Shown here in pieces: positions 1-8,821 of a stretch of 64,000 nucleotides of DNA (the first letter of the stretch is position 1; each line of letters starts with the position of its first letter). The translations under genes and the position numbers were made by a program. The notes under the pieces were generated by a model. That model ran no database searches and was not told the DNA's origin. It saw only the letters and a program-made list of their open reading frames with translations. Source of the stretch: Gammaproteobacteria bacterium (lineage in GTDB: Bacteria > Pseudomonadota > Gammaproteobacteria > Pseudomonadales > Halieaceae); contig JAUHYL010000002.1 of NCBI GenBank assembly GCA_030426545.1, positions 1 to 64,000 on the forward strand, given 5' to 3'.

Positions 1-1
1 C

Positions 2-466
2 AATGACGTGCCGGTGGTCGCGCAACACACTGGCGCGGACAGCGCGTCGGTGATTTACGACGCGCTGCAGGCTGCGCAGGCAAGGCAGGTAGATGTGCTT
101 ATCGCCGATACCGCTGGCCGCCTGCACAACAAGGACAACTTGATGGAAGAACTGAAAAAAGTTGTTCGTGTGATGGCTAAGCTCGACCCCGCCGCACCGC
201 ACGAAGTGATGCTGGTGCTGGATGCAGGAACCGGGCAGAACGCACTGGCGCAGGCGGAGAACTTCCGCCAGTGGGTGGGTGTAACCGGGCTCAGCCTGAC
301 GAAACTGGACGGTACGGCCAAGGGTGGTGTGATCTTCGCCATTGCGAAAAAGCTGGGCCTGCCGATTCGCTTCATCGGCGTGGGCGAAGCCGCCGAAGAT
401 TTGCGGCCCTTCGCGGCAGAGCAGTTTATCGAGGCACTGTTCGCGGGGGACAGCACCCACGAATGA
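2..466 (+). CDS. ftsY: Signal recognition particle receptor FtsY, C-terminal part (5' end outside window)
   Basis: SRP receptor GTPase that docks ribosome-SRP complexes at the inner membrane for co-translational insertion. The gene enters from the left edge, and only about 154 C-terminal residues of the NG GTPase domain are visible. Seen: VVAQHTGADSASVIYDAL, the DTAGR (G3) motif, TKLDGTAKGG (G4) and the closing GVGEAAEDLRPF, all typical of FtsY. The stop codon overlaps the ftsE start as ATGA, so translation is probably coupled. The order ftsY-ftsE-ftsX-rpoH is the classical gammaproteobacterial arrangement. Identity is secure, but the N-terminal acidic domain cannot be judged. Confidence 0.97.
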   Translation, partial: NDVPVVAQHTGADSASVIYDALQAAQARQVDVLIADTAGRLHNKDNLMEELKKVVRVMAKLDPAAPHEVMLVLDAGTGQNALAQAENFRQWVGVTGLSLTKLDGTAKGGVIFAIAKKLGLPIRFIGVGEAAEDLRPFAAEQFIEALFAGDSTHE

Positions 467-1143
467 TCAGTTTTGATCGTGTCACCAAGCGCTACGAAGC
501 AGGCCATGATGCCCTGCGCGAGGTCAGCTTTGATATCGAAAAAGACGAACTGGTTTTTCTGACGGGCCACTCGGGTGCGGGCAAAAGCACTCTGCTGCGC
601 CTCATCATGCTGATGGACAGGCCCACACGGGGGCAGGTGACCATCGATGGCCGCAACCTCTCATCGGTCGGCAAGCGCGCCATACCGGCCCATCGGCGCG
701 GCATCGGCGTGGTTTTTCAGAACCACCGCCTGCTGTTTGACCGCACGGTATTCGATAACGTCGCGCTGCCGCTGATCATCGCGGGCTATGATCATCGCGA
801 AATAGGCCGCAGAGTCCGTGCAGCGTTGGATAAGGTAGGACTGTTGCGGCACGAACATGCCATGCCGCTGAGTCTTTCCGGCGGCGAGCAGCAGCGCGTG
901 GGCATTGCACGAGCGGTTGTCGGGCGTCCCAACATCCTGCTCGCGGACGAACCCACGGGCAACCTGGATCCAGAGTTGTCCGCCGAGATCATGCGCTTGT
1001 TCGAAGCGTTCAATCAGGTGGGTGTAACCGTTCTGATTGCCAGTCACGACCTGGTGCTTATTTCGCGTCTGCACCACCGCATATTGACGCTGAAGGACGG
1101 CCGCCTTATCAGCGGCGCCAGCGGCCCGGGTGACGCGTTATGA
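463..1143 (+). CDS. ftsE: Cell division ATP-binding protein FtsE
   Basis: ABC-type ATPase of the FtsEX complex, which sits at the division septum and activates periplasmic peptidoglycan hydrolases through FtsX. The protein has 226 residues, the usual length. Seen: Walker [10 protein letters not shown] (residues 35-43), ABC signature LSGGEQQR (138-145) and Walker B ILLADEP (158-164). The start is the ATG in the ATGA overlap with ftsY. An in-frame opening further upstream lies inside ftsY and is not used. It overlaps ftsX by another ATGA, so ftsY, ftsE and ftsX form a coupled transcription unit. Confidence 0.97.
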   Translation: MISFDRVTKRYEAGHDALREVSFDIEKDELVFLTGHSGAGKSTLLRLIMLMDRPTRGQVTIDGRNLSSVGKRAIPAHRRGIGVVFQNHRLLFDRTVFDNVALPLIIAGYDHREIGRRVRAALDKVGLLRHEHAMPLSLSGGEQQRVGIARAVVGRPNILLADEPTGNLDPELSAEIMRLFEAFNQVGVTVLIASHDLVLISRLHHRILTLKDGRLISGASGPGDAL

Positions 1144-2123
1144 CCGGTTCCGCGGATAAGGCAACCCGACGCGGTGGCGCCAGCCTGAGCCGTGCCGATC
1201 TCAGGGATCGTTACAAAGCCTGGCTGCAACATCACCGCCTCTGCGCAGCCGACAGCCTGGCAAAGGTACTGGAGGCACCAGTCGCCAGCCTGCTGACCTG
1301 GCTGGTGATCGGGATCGCGCTGGCGCTGCCGGTGGGGCTCAACGTCGCCCTGGAAAATGTGCAGCGCCTCAGCGAGGGCTGGGACAGCCCGGCGCAAATG
1401 TCCGTTTTTCTGCAGCAGGACGTCAGTGTGGAGCAGGGCGACCGTATGCGCGAGGAATTCAGCGCGCGCGCCGACGTCGACAAGGTCATTTTCCTCTCCC
1501 GGGATGCAGCGCTGGCGGAGTTCAGCAGGCTCTCGGGTTTTGCGGATGTGGTCGCCAGCCTGGAGTCCAACCCGCTGCCGGATGTTCTGCTGGTTACACC
1601 TGCCAGCGCGCTGTCGGAAGTGGGGATCAGCACTCTGCGCGAAGAAATGGCGACTCGCGAAGGCGTGGCAGAGGTAGTGCTGGATATGGCCTGGTTGAAA
1701 CGCCTGCAGCACCTCATGACACTGGGGCAGCGGTTTGTCCTCGCGGTTGGCGTGATGTTGATACTGGGTGTCGTGCTGATCCTGGGCAATACCATTCGCC
1801 TTGCGATTGAGAGCCGGCGCGAGGAAATAGTGGTCGTGAAACTGGTGGGTGGGAGCAGTGCGTTCGCGCGGCGGCCCTTTCTGTATACCGGCCTGTGGTA
1901 CGGCGTGGGGGGCGGACTGGCTGCCGGTCTGCTCGTCAGCGCTGCGCTGTGGTATCTGGACGAGCCGGTACGGGTGCTTGCAGGACTGTACGAGAGCAGT
2001 TTTTCCCTGCTTGGGCTGGGTCTGATGGGGGTGCTCAACCTGGTCATTCTGGGCGGCGTGCTGGGTCTGGCGGGCGCGTGGTTGGCCGTCGCCCGTCACC
2101 TGGTGCGGATTGAGCCACGCTGA
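1140..2123 (+). CDS. ftsX: Cell division permease-like protein FtsX
   Basis: Membrane partner of FtsE that transmits ATPase-driven changes to septal murein hydrolase activators. It has 327 residues. A cytoplasmic N-terminus of about 50 residues is followed by a first membrane segment (about 51-70), a periplasmic domain (about 71-195) and three C-terminal membrane segments (about 199-219, 247-274 and 289-318), the normal FtsX layout. The ATG overlaps the ftsE stop (ATGA). About 140 bases separate it from rpoH, and that gap holds its own regulatory element. Confidence 0.96.
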   Translation: MTGSADKATRRGGASLSRADLRDRYKAWLQHHRLCAADSLAKVLEAPVASLLTWLVIGIALALPVGLNVALENVQRLSEGWDSPAQMSVFLQQDVSVEQGDRMREEFSARADVDKVIFLSRDAALAEFSRLSGFADVVASLESNPLPDVLLVTPASALSEVGISTLREEMATREGVAEVVLDMAWLKRLQHLMTLGQRFVLAVGVMLILGVVLILGNTIRLAIESRREEIVVVKLVGGSSAFARRPFLYTGLWYGVGGGLAAGLLVSAALWYLDEPVRVLAGLYESSFSLLGLGLMGVLNLVILGGVLGLAGAWLAVARHLVRIEPR

Positions 2124-2200
2124 CGGCCATGCCATCTTAACTTGCTGTATTTTAAGGCTTTTGTGTGTTTTTTTGGTGTGCGTGCGGAACTTTTCCGACG

Positions 2201-2227
2201 TTAGCACTCTAAGGTAAAGAGTGCTAA
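2201..2227 (+). promoter_or_regulatory. CIRCE element (HrcA operator) in front of rpoH
   Basis: Perfect inverted repeat TTAGCACTC (2201-2209), a 9-base spacer, then GAGTGCTAA (2219-2227). This matches the CIRCE consensus TTAGCACTC-N9-GAGTGCTAA bound by the heat-shock repressor HrcA. It lies 34 bases before the rpoH ATG. A possible sigma70 pair is embedded in it: -35-like TTAGCA (2201-2206) and -10-like TAAAAT (2225-2230), 18 bases apart, so bound HrcA would block transcription. The sequence match is direct observation; control by HrcA is inferred. Confidence 0.93.
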
Positions 2228-2261
2228 AATCGTCTTGCAAACTGGAAGAGGGCCTGCAGAC

Positions 2262-3119
2262 ATGAGCAAGGGCATACAGCCGTTCGAACAGTTGGTTCCG
2301 GGAGCCAATCTTACCGCCTATGTGCAGGCGGTGAGTACTATCCCGGTTCTCAGTGCGGAGCGCGAGCGCGAGCTGGCGGAAGCGCTGTATTACAACGACA
2401 ACCTCGACGCTGCACGTGAGCTGGTGATGTCCCACCTGCGCTTTGTCGTGCACATTGCTCGCAGTTACTCCGGCTATGGCCTCGCCGAGGCGGATTTGAT
2501 CCAGGAAGGTAACGTCGGCCTGATGAAGGCAGTAAAGCGCTTCAATCCCGAGAAGGGCGTGCGTCTGGTGTCCTTCGCTGTTCATTGGATCAAGGCGGAG
2601 ATGCATGAGTTCATTCTGCGCAACTGGCGCATCGTCAAGGTTGCAACTACCAAGGCGCAACGCAAACTGTTCTTTAATCTGCGCAGTGCGAAGAAATCAC
2701 TGGCCTGGCTGACGCGAGATGAGGCGCAGGCCGTTGCCGACGACCTCGGCGTGGATGTCAGTGAAGTGCAGCGTATGGAAGGCCGTCTCAGCAGCCGCGA
2801 TGTAGGCTACGACCAGCCGGCCGACGCGGATGACGACGACAGCAGCTGGTACGCGCCGCAGTTCTTTCTGGAAGACAACAGCATGAATCCGGCGCAGGTG
2901 GTCGAATCAAGCGATTGGCAGGAAGACAGCGAAGGCAGGCTGCACGCGGCACTGGCCGATCTCGACGAGCGCAGCCGGGACATTCTGGCGCAGCGCTGGT
3001 TGTCCGAAGAAAAGGCCACCCTGCATCAGCTGGCAGACACGTACGGTGTTTCGGCGGAGCGTATCCGCCAGCTGGAAGCCAATGCGATGAAAAAGCTGCG
3101 CACAGCGCTGGCAGCCTGA
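2262..3119 (+). CDS. rpoH: RNA polymerase heat-shock sigma factor RpoH (sigma 32)
   Basis: Sigma factor directing RNA polymerase to heat-shock promoters. It has 285 residues from the ATG at 2262, which follows a GGAAGAGGG stretch; an upstream in-frame TTG adds nothing conserved. Seen: region 2 residues [19 protein letters not shown], the RpoH-box signature QRKLFFNLR (133-141) and a C-terminal helix-turn-helix ([17 protein letters not shown]). Expression is probably controlled by HrcA through the CIRCE element just upstream, as well as by the usual RNA and protein-stability controls of the family, which cannot be seen here. A strong terminator follows. Confidence 0.97.
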   Translation: MSKGIQPFEQLVPGANLTAYVQAVSTIPVLSAERERELAEALYYNDNLDAARELVMSHLRFVVHIARSYSGYGLAEADLIQEGNVGLMKAVKRFNPEKGVRLVSFAVHWIKAEMHEFILRNWRIVKVATTKAQRKLFFNLRSAKKSLAWLTRDEAQAVADDLGVDVSEVQRMEGRLSSRDVGYDQPADADDDDSSWYAPQFFLEDNSMNPAQVVESSDWQEDSEGRLHAALADLDERSRDILAQRWLSEEKATLHQLADTYGVSAERIRQLEANAMKKLRTALAA

Positions 3120-3128
3120 GCAATTCCG

Positions 3129-3152
3129 GAGGCGGCCAGGCCGCCTCTTTTT
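3129..3152 (+). terminator. Rho-independent terminator after rpoH
   Basis: GAGGCGG and CCGCCTC arms (outer arms 3129-3137 and 3139-3147 are complementary; the effective loop is about 5 bases), followed by TTTTT. It starts 10 bases after the rpoH stop. Confidence 0.9.
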
Positions 3153-3166
3153 GTTACACTCCCGGT

Positions 3167-3544
3167 ATGGCCAAAACTTTTCTGACGCTGGCGTCGATGA
3201 GCGCACTGTTCGCAGTAGCGCTTGGCGCCTTTGGCGCTCACGGGTTGAAAAACAAACTCGACGACTACGCATTAGGCGTTTTCCAGACTGCCGTGCAGTA
3301 CCACTTCTACCACAGCCTCGCGCTGTTGGCCGTTGGCATCATTGCCCTGAATCAGCCGCAAACGGCGCTGTTGCGTAACAGCGGCCTCCTGTTTACCTGC
3401 GGCATTTTGATTTTCTCGGGAAGTCTCTACCTGCTGAGTATCAGTGGCGTGCGCTGGCTCGGCGCGATAACGCCGCTGGGAGGCCTGGCGTTTATTGCCG
3501 GCTGGGCCTGTCTCGCAGGCTATTGCTGGAAGCAGCTCAGCTGA
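3167..3544 (+). CDS. DUF423 small membrane protein (YgdD-like)
   Basis: Integral inner-membrane protein of 125 residues with about four hydrophobic segments and the GAFGAHGL motif near the N-terminus that marks the DUF423 family. Function is unknown. The ATG at 3167 is chosen because the hydrophobic N-terminus MAKTFLTLASMSALFAVALG begins there; the frame is open further upstream but overlaps rpoH and its terminator. It lies 18 bases before trmB and is probably co-transcribed with it from a promoter close behind the rpoH terminator. Confidence 0.9.
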   Translation: MAKTFLTLASMSALFAVALGAFGAHGLKNKLDDYALGVFQTAVQYHFYHSLALLAVGIIALNQPQTALLRNSGLLFTCGILIFSGSLYLLSISGVRWLGAITPLGGLAFIAGWACLAGYCWKQLS

Positions 3545-3562
3545 AGGTTTCCCTTACCCCCC

Positions 3563-4285
3563 ATGTCTGACGCCCCGCCTGAAAGACGCCCTGATGGGCG
3601 TCGCCGCATTCGTAGCTACGTGCTGCGTGCAGGTCGCATGACTGCGGGTCAGGAGCGCGCCTATGCTGCGAACTGGAGCCGATGGGGTCTGGAACCCGGT
3701 GACGGTTTACTGGATTTCGAAGCCTGCTTTGGTCGCGATGCGCCGGTGACACTGGAAATCGGTTTCGGCATGGGCCAGTCGCTGTTGGCCATGGCCGCCG
3801 CCGCGCCGCAGCGTAACTTCATCGGCATCGAAGTCCATAAGCCCGGTGTGGGCAGGTTGTTACACGGTATGGAAGAGGAGGGGGTGCACAACCTGCGCGT
3901 CTACTGCCACGATGCGGTGGAGGTGTTGCGCGACTGTATTCCCGATCACTCGCTGGATACGGTGCAGATTTTCTTTCCCGACCCCTGGCACAAGAAGCGG
4001 CACAACAAACGCAGGCTGATTCAAGAGCCTTTCGTAGCCGCCCTGGCGCAAAAAATTCAACCGGCTGGGGTTCTGCACCTGGCTACCGACTGGGAAAACT
4101 ACGCCCAACAGATGATGGAAGTGCTCGACAGTTCAGCGCATTTCAGCAACACCTGCGGCGCAGGAGAGTTTGCCCCGCGCCCGGCGCATCGGCCACAGAC
4201 CAAGTTCGAGCGCCGCGGTGAGCGTCTGGGGCACGGGGTGTGGGACCTGGTTTTTTCCCGCTGTGAATTGGCCAGCAACCGCTAG
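3563..4285 (+). CDS. trmB: tRNA (guanine-N7-)-methyltransferase TrmB
   Basis: Uses S-adenosylmethionine to form m7G46 in the variable loop of tRNAs. It has 240 residues. Seen: SAM-binding EIGFGMGQS (65-73) and the family signature FPDPWHKKRHNKRR (from 138). The start ATG at 3563 is followed by a basic N-terminal stretch (RRPDGRRRIRSYVLR), usual in the family. The stop overlaps the convergent hemW stop by 4 bases. Confidence 0.96.
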   Translation: MSDAPPERRPDGRRRIRSYVLRAGRMTAGQERAYAANWSRWGLEPGDGLLDFEACFGRDAPVTLEIGFGMGQSLLAMAAAAPQRNFIGIEVHKPGVGRLLHGMEEEGVHNLRVYCHDAVEVLRDCIPDHSLDTVQIFFPDPWHKKRHNKRRLIQEPFVAALAQKIQPAGVLHLATDWENYAQQMMEVLDSSAHFSNTCGAGEFAPRPAHRPQTKFERRGERLGHGVWDLVFSRCELASNR

Positions 4286-5418
4286 GGGAAAAATTCGGCA
4301 ATCACGCTATCCAGAAACTGGTAGCCCAGATCAGTAGCTGCTACCCGGCCCGCGCTGCATTGCAGTAGTCCCCGATCACACAAACGCTGTAGCAAGGGCT
4401 TGAGCTCGTCGTCATCGAGCCCGGTCCGCTGGCGGTACAGTTGCAGTGAAAACCCTTCCCGCAGCCGCAGTGCGTTCATGACAAACTCGCCGGGCATTTC
4501 CTCTGCTGTTAACCAGCGCCGGCTCGCTATAAACGGATCGTTCCCTGTCGAGAGATACTCCTCGGGTTGGCGTCGCTTACCGTAGCGTTGAACTCGGCCG
4601 TCACTGAAACTGATCTTGCCGTGTGCACCGGCGCCAATACCGATGTAATCGCCGAAGGTCCAGTAGTTGGTGTTGTGTTTGCAGCGCTGTTTAGGCCGTG
4701 CGTAGGCGGAAACTTCATAGCGTTGATAGCCTTGCCCGGCCAAGAGTTCCTCGCCAGCGCTCTGAATCTCGGCGAGGTATTCCTCCGCGGGCAGTACGGG
4801 AGGCTTGCTGTAGAAAACGGTGTTTGGCTCGATGGTCAGCTGGTACCAGGACAGGTGGTCCGGATTGATGTCGAGTGCCGTCTGCAGATCTTTTTGTGCA
4901 GCCTCCGGAGACTGACCGGGAAGGCCGTGCATCAGATCCAGGTTGACGCTGGAAAACTGCGCTTCGCGCGCGAACTGCGTTGCCGCTATTGCCTGTTCGC
5001 TATTGTGCACCCGGCCCAGGGCACCCAGGCACGCATCGTCGAAACTCTGTACGCCCAGGGACAGGCGATTGACGCCAGCCTCGCGGAACCCGATGAATTT
5101 TTCTGCCTCGGCACTGGAGGGATTCGCCTCCAGCGTGATTTCTGCTTCGGGGTGCAAGTCTGCACGCTCGCGCACGCCGGTGATCAGCATCTGGATTGAT
5201 AGTGCGGAGAACAGGCTGGGCGTACCTCCCCCGATGAAAATGCTATTGATTGTGCGAGGCCCGGCCAGTGCAACATCCCGCTCGAAATCCTGCAACAGCG
5301 CACTGACATACTCGGACTGTGGCAGGTCGCGTTGTTCGTGGGAATTGAAGTCACAGTACGGGCACTTACGTTCACACCAGGGCAGGTGAATGTACAGGCA
5401 CAGCGGTGGCGGTTTCAT
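4282..5418 (-). CDS. hemW: Heme chaperone HemW (radical SAM, HemN-like)
   Basis: Radical SAM protein of 378 residues, formerly annotated as oxygen-independent coproporphyrinogen III oxidase. Family knowledge assigns HemW a heme-delivery role. Seen: the 4Fe-4S cluster triad C15, C19, C22 ([10 protein letters not shown]), GGGTPS (63-68) and the C-terminal HemN-type domain. It lacks the extra N-terminal region of true HemN. The start overlaps the rdgB stop as ATGA, and the pair rdgB-hemW is widely conserved in Gammaproteobacteria. Confidence 0.95.
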   Translation of the reverse strand: MKPPPLCLYIHLPWCERKCPYCDFNSHEQRDLPQSEYVSALLQDFERDVALAGPRTINSIFIGGGTPSLFSALSIQMLITGVRERADLHPEAEITLEANPSSAEAEKFIGFREAGVNRLSLGVQSFDDACLGALGRVHNSEQAIAATQFAREAQFSSVNLDLMHGLPGQSPEAAQKDLQTALDINPDHLSWYQLTIEPNTVFYSKPPVLPAEEYLAEIQSAGEELLAGQGYQRYEVSAYARPKQRCKHNTNYWTFGDYIGIGAGAHGKISFSDGRVQRYGKRRQPEEYLSTGNDPFIASRRWLTAEEMPGEFVMNALRLREGFSLQLYRQRTGLDDDELKPLLQRLCDRGLLQCSAGRVAATDLGYQFLDSVIAEFFP

Positions 5419-6023
5419 CGTCGCCTGCGCAGCGCGTCAAACAGCAGTGCACTCGCCTGTGCCCGGTGACTGATGCTGTTCTTCACCTCGGTTGGCAGCT
5501 CGGCCGAGCTGCAGTTGTGCTCCGGCACCAGGAACAATGGGTCGTAACCGAAACCGTTGCTACCCTGTTCCGCATAGAGTATGCGCCCCTCCCACGCCGC
5601 CTGACAGACGACGGGTGTTGGATCCAGTTCATGGCGCATGTACACCAGAACACATTGGAAGCGTGCTGTTCGATCCAGTTCCGGAACACCCGCGAGTGCT
5701 TCCAGCAGTTTGCGATTGTTGGCCTTGTCGCCCGTGCCCGAGTAGCGTGCTGAATGGATGCCAGGTGCGCCGCGCAGCGCATCAACCTCGAGGCCGGAAT
5801 CGTCTGCCAGCGCAGGCAGGCCACTGTGTCTGGCAGCCGCTCTGGCTTTCAAAATTGCGTTCTCAACAAAGGTTAGCCCGGTTTCGTCAACCTCCGGCAC
5901 CGCGAAGTCTGACTGCGGGCGCAGCGCTACCTCCAGCGGGGCAAGAATTCGGCCCAGCTCCCGCAGCTTGCCGGCGTTGCCGCTGGCCAGAACGATGGTG
6001 CTGCTGTTATCCGTGCTTGCCAT
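5415..6023 (-). CDS. rdgB: XTP/dITP pyrophosphatase RdgB (Ham1 family)
   Basis: Hydrolyses non-canonical purine nucleoside triphosphates (dITP, XTP) to monophosphates, keeping them out of DNA. It has 202 residues from the ATG at 6023. Seen: [10 protein letters not shown] at the N-terminus, the catalytic [11 protein letters not shown] (73-83), GFGYDPLF and the SHR motif near the C-terminus. The frame is open upstream of 6023, but the family starts here, and this ATG shares one base with the preceding stop (TGATG), which suggests coupling to the DUF4426 gene. Confidence 0.96.
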   Translation of the reverse strand: MASTDNSSTIVLASGNAGKLRELGRILAPLEVALRPQSDFAVPEVDETGLTFVENAILKARAAARHSGLPALADDSGLEVDALRGAPGIHSARYSGTGDKANNRKLLEALAGVPELDRTARFQCVLVYMRHELDPTPVVCQAAWEGRILYAEQGSNGFGYDPLFLVPEHNCSSAELPTEVKNSISHRAQASALLFDALRRRR

Positions 6024-6460
6024 CAGTTGATGTAGAGCTGGTGTTTGAATTTGAAGGTATAGGTTTTGTCCGCGCCTTCGGGCCGAAAATCGATTTCGAA
6101 AAACCGCCACTCTTCGTTGATGAATTTGAACTCGGCGATGTAATAGATGGCGCCACTTTCGCGGATCTCCTGAAACTCGAGATCCTGGTTTTGGATGAGG
6201 TCCCAGGTGCGGCCCTGTAGCAGCATATTGCGCGCAGCGGTGCCGTCACCGATGTGTTCACGTACGGCGAGGTTCAAAATCGCGCGCTTCTTGCCGCGGG
6301 TGATGCCGTAGTTGGCCGCCACCTCTGGTGAGAGAAACGTCGTATTGACCACACTGTAATGCAGTTCAAACGGACCGAACATTTCGGATTGCTGCGCTTT
6401 TGGTGCGCTCGATAGTGTGCCCAGCACGAGCAGGGTGACAAGTATTCTCAGCATGCGCAT
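6023..6460 (-). CDS. DUF4426 exported protein
   Basis: Small exported protein of 145 residues, with a Sec-type signal peptide ([24 protein letters not shown]) and a conserved beta-rich domain ([33 protein letters not shown]). Family DUF4426 has no known function but is regularly found beside metW and rdgB, as here. The start at 6460 is chosen because the signal peptide begins there; a second ATG two codons on is also possible. A 13-base palindrome directly precedes the start codon and includes the GGGGGT that would act as ribosome binding site. Confidence 0.88.
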   Translation of the reverse strand: MRMLRILVTLLVLGTLSSAPKAQQSEMFGPFELHYSVVNTTFLSPEVAANYGITRGKKRAILNLAVREHIGDGTAARNMLLQGRTWDLIQNQDLEFQEIRESGAIYYIAEFKFINEEWRFFEIDFRPEGADKTYTFKFKHQLYIN

Positions 6461-6473
6461 GGTGCCAGGCACC
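6461..6473 (-). promoter_or_regulatory. Short palindrome next to the DUF4426 start codon
   Basis: GGTGCC-A-GGCACC, a perfect 6+1+6 inverted repeat ending one base before the DUF4426 ATG and after the metW stop at 6477. On the coding strand its 5' arm is part of the G-rich Shine-Dalgarno stretch, so an RNA hairpin could hide the binding site. A role is inferred only. Confidence 0.5.
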
Positions 6474-6476
6474 CCC

Positions 6477-7067
6477 TTACCGGGTGATGTGATAAATCGC
6501 GGTCGTCGCGAACAGATTGGGCCAGCGATCGGCAAACATCGGCCGTTCAGAGGTATTGCCGACGACGTCGCGCGCCAGTATTTTGATACCGCGCTGCCGA
6601 CACAGTTCCTCAAAATCGTCGACGGTGCAGTAGTGAATATTTGGTGTGTTGTACCAGGTGTAGGGCATCACACTGGAGCGCGGCATGCGGCCGAACAAAC
6701 CCAGGTGTAACCGGCAACGCCAGTGGCCGAAATTGGGAAAGGTCACAATTCCCTCGCGCCCGATGCGCAGCATCTCTTCCAGCACACGGTCAGGGTAGTG
6801 CACGGCCTGCAGTGCCAGGGCCATGACCACTGTGTCGAAACTCTGATCAGGGAAGTTCGCCAGGCCCTTGTCCATGTCCTGCTCAACGACATTAATGCCG
6901 CGCGCGATGGCGGCGGTGATGTAGTTGTGGTCGATTTCAAGCCCCATACCGCGCACGTCGAGATTGTCGCGTAGCGACTCCAGGAACTCACCGTCACCAC
7001 AACCGAGGTCGAGCACGCGCGAAGCCGGTCTGATCCAGCGCTGAATATGGGTCAGATCAAGGCGCAT
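6477..7067 (-). CDS. metW: Methionine biosynthesis protein MetW
   Basis: SAM-dependent-methyltransferase-fold protein of 196 residues that is nearly always encoded next to metX and assists homoserine acylation. Seen: VLDLGCGDGEFLESL (18-32) and VTFPNFGHWRCRLHLGLFGRMP, the typical MetW signature. The ATG shares one base with the metX stop (TGATG). Confidence 0.95.
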   Translation of the reverse strand: MRLDLTHIQRWIRPASRVLDLGCGDGEFLESLRDNLDVRGMGLEIDHNYITAAIARGINVVEQDMDKGLANFPDQSFDTVVMALALQAVHYPDRVLEEMLRIGREGIVTFPNFGHWRCRLHLGLFGRMPRSSVMPYTWYNTPNIHYCTVDDFEELCRQRGIKILARDVVGNTSERPMFADRWPNLFATTAIYHITR

Positions 7068-8215
7068 CAGCTCTCTGACCCCACTCTTTGCATGTAGGCG
7101 CTGAGGACTTCCCGGTACCGCGGAATCGGCAGCAGGAAGGCGTCATGCCCTTCATCGGCCTCAATTTCCACATAGCTCACGGGTTTATCTGCCGCTATCA
7201 GCGCGTCGACAATTTCACGCGAGCGTTGCGGGGAGAAGCGCCAGTCGGTTGAAAAGGAGACCACCATGAAGCTGCAGTTGGCACGTCGGAACGCTGTCAC
7301 CGGGTCGTTGTCGTAGTCCAGGGCGAGGTCGAAGTAGTCCAGCGCCCGGGTCATCAGAATGTACGTATTGGCATCAAATTGACCGGAAAACTGGCTGCCC
7401 TGGTAGCGCAGATAACTTTGTACCTGGAACTCTACCGCCTCCTCACTGCCGGTACCCAGGGTGCCGGAACGCAAATCGCGGCCGAATTTTGCCGCCATGG
7501 CATCATCGGACAGGTAAGTGATGTGGCCGATCATGCGCGCCAGCGCCAGGCCGCTCGCCGGTACTTTATCGTTGCTCTGGTAGTTTCCATTCAGGAAATC
7601 CGGGTCCGAAAGAATCGCCTGCCGTGCCACCTCGTTGAACGCGAGGTTCTGCGCACTGAGTTTTAGCGCCGCGGCAATGACCACACAGTGTTTGATCCGT
7701 TCAGGATAATCGATGGACCAGCGCATGGCCTGCATTCCACCCAGGCTGCCGCCGATGACGGCGGCCCAGCAGTCGACCCCCAGGTGATCGGCAAGACGCG
7801 CCTGGCTGTTCACCCAATCGCGGGTGCGGATTGCGGGAAAGTCAGGTCCCCACGGTTGGCCGGTGTCAGGGTTGATCGAACTTGGCCCTGTAGAGCCATG
7901 ACAGCCACCCAGATTGTTGAGACTCACCACGAAGAAGCGATTGGTGTCGATAGGTTTGCCCGGCCCGATGCATTCATCCCACCAGCCCGGTTTCTTGTCG
8001 TCTTCGCTGTGCAGGCCTGCCGCGTGATGGTGTCCGCTAAGGGCGTGACAAACCAGCACTGCATTACTGCGCGTTGCGTTGAGTTCGCCGTAGGTCTCGT
8101 ACACCAGCTCGTAGCTTGACAACTCCCGCCCGCAGGAGAGCTGCAGCGGCTGCTCGAAGCGCGCTACCTGCGGGGAAACGATGCCCACTGATTGGCTGTT
8201 CAGGAGAGCGCTCAC
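7067..8215 (-). CDS. metX: Homoserine O-acyltransferase MetX (MetXS-type succinyltransferase or acetyltransferase)
   Basis: First committed step of methionine synthesis from homoserine, by an alpha/beta-hydrolase-fold enzyme of 382 residues. Seen: the nucleophile elbow GGSLGGMQ with Ser157, catalytic Asp324 (FSTDWRF) and His357 (EGHDAFLLP). Many proteobacterial MetX proteins paired with MetW use succinyl-CoA rather than acetyl-CoA; acyl specificity cannot be settled by eye. The start is a GTG at 8215 without a strong ribosome binding site. It is the first of the overlapping metX-metW-DUF4426-rdgB-hemW string. Confidence 0.93.
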   Translation of the reverse strand: MSALLNSQSVGIVSPQVARFEQPLQLSCGRELSSYELVYETYGELNATRSNAVLVCHALSGHHHAAGLHSEDDKKPGWWDECIGPGKPIDTNRFFVVSLNNLGGCHGSTGPSSINPDTGQPWGPDFPAIRTRDWVNSQARLADHLGVDCWAAVIGGSLGGMQAMRWSIDYPERIKHCVVIAAALKLSAQNLAFNEVARQAILSDPDFLNGNYQSNDKVPASGLALARMIGHITYLSDDAMAAKFGRDLRSGTLGTGSEEAVEFQVQSYLRYQGSQFSGQFDANTYILMTRALDYFDLALDYDNDPVTAFRRANCSFMVVSFSTDWRFSPQRSREIVDALIAADKPVSYVEIEADEGHDAFLLPIPRYREVLSAYMQRVGSES

Positions 8216-8225
8216 GGGGTCAGTG

Positions 8226-8813
8226 TCAGAGCCCTATAACCAGGCCGGGGGGTAGCCCCACACTGCCGGCCATGTGGCGCAGAACGATCTGCAGGATGTT
8301 GATCAGCACGAATAAAAGGATGGGTGAAAAATCCAGCCCGCCCATGGGCGGCACTGCCTTGCGAAAAGGGCCCATCACCGGTTCGGTAATCTGGTGGAGG
8401 AGAAATATCGCTGGATTCTGGCTCCCCGGTGCAACCCAGCTAATGATGATCATCGCCAGCAGCGCAAAAAAGTAGATGTTCACGAGCAAACCGGCTACAC
8501 CCAGCACGGACCAAAGCACCAGCAGCGTTATCGGCGGGAAGGCCGCGCTGACCAGCCACAGCACCAGCGCGATGCCCAGCAGCTGCAGGAGAATGCTCAG
8601 CAGCAGTGAGGCGAGGTCCATTCCTGCAAAGCCGGGAATTATCTTGCGCAGCGGCAGCAGAAGCGGGTTGGTAATCTTCACCAGGAACTGTGAGATGGGA
8701 TTGTAAAAATCCGCGCGCACCAACTGCAGCAGGAAACGCAGCAGCATCGCCAGCAGGTACAACGTCAGTACGGTTTGCACCAGATAAACAAGAATCTCTG
8801 CAGTTACGCCCAT
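8226..8813 (-). CDS. yggT: YggT family membrane protein
   Basis: Integral membrane protein of 195 residues made of two tandem YggT repeats, each with two hydrophobic segments and a conserved PI(S/T)[15 protein letters not shown] or PVMGPFRK stretch. The precise function is unknown; the family has been linked to osmotic-stress protection and is often found between proC/yggS and downstream genes. A good ribosome binding site (AGGAG) lies before the ATG and overlaps the proC stop region. Confidence 0.92.
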   Translation of the reverse strand: MGVTAEILVYLVQTVLTLYLLAMLLRFLLQLVRADFYNPISQFLVKITNPLLLPLRKIIPGFAGMDLASLLLSILLQLLGIALVLWLVSAAFPPITLLVLWSVLGVAGLLVNIYFFALLAMIIISWVAPGSQNPAIFLLHQITEPVMGPFRKAVPPMGGLDFSPILLFVLINILQIVLRHMAGSVGLPPGLVIGL

Positions 8814-8821
8814 CTCAGCTC

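Noticed and set aside
1044-2660. Very long open frame on the minus strand opposite ftsX and rpoH
   Set aside because: It is antisense to two certain genes, has low-complexity His/Gln-rich composition and no domain; it is a product of GC-rich codon use in the real genes.
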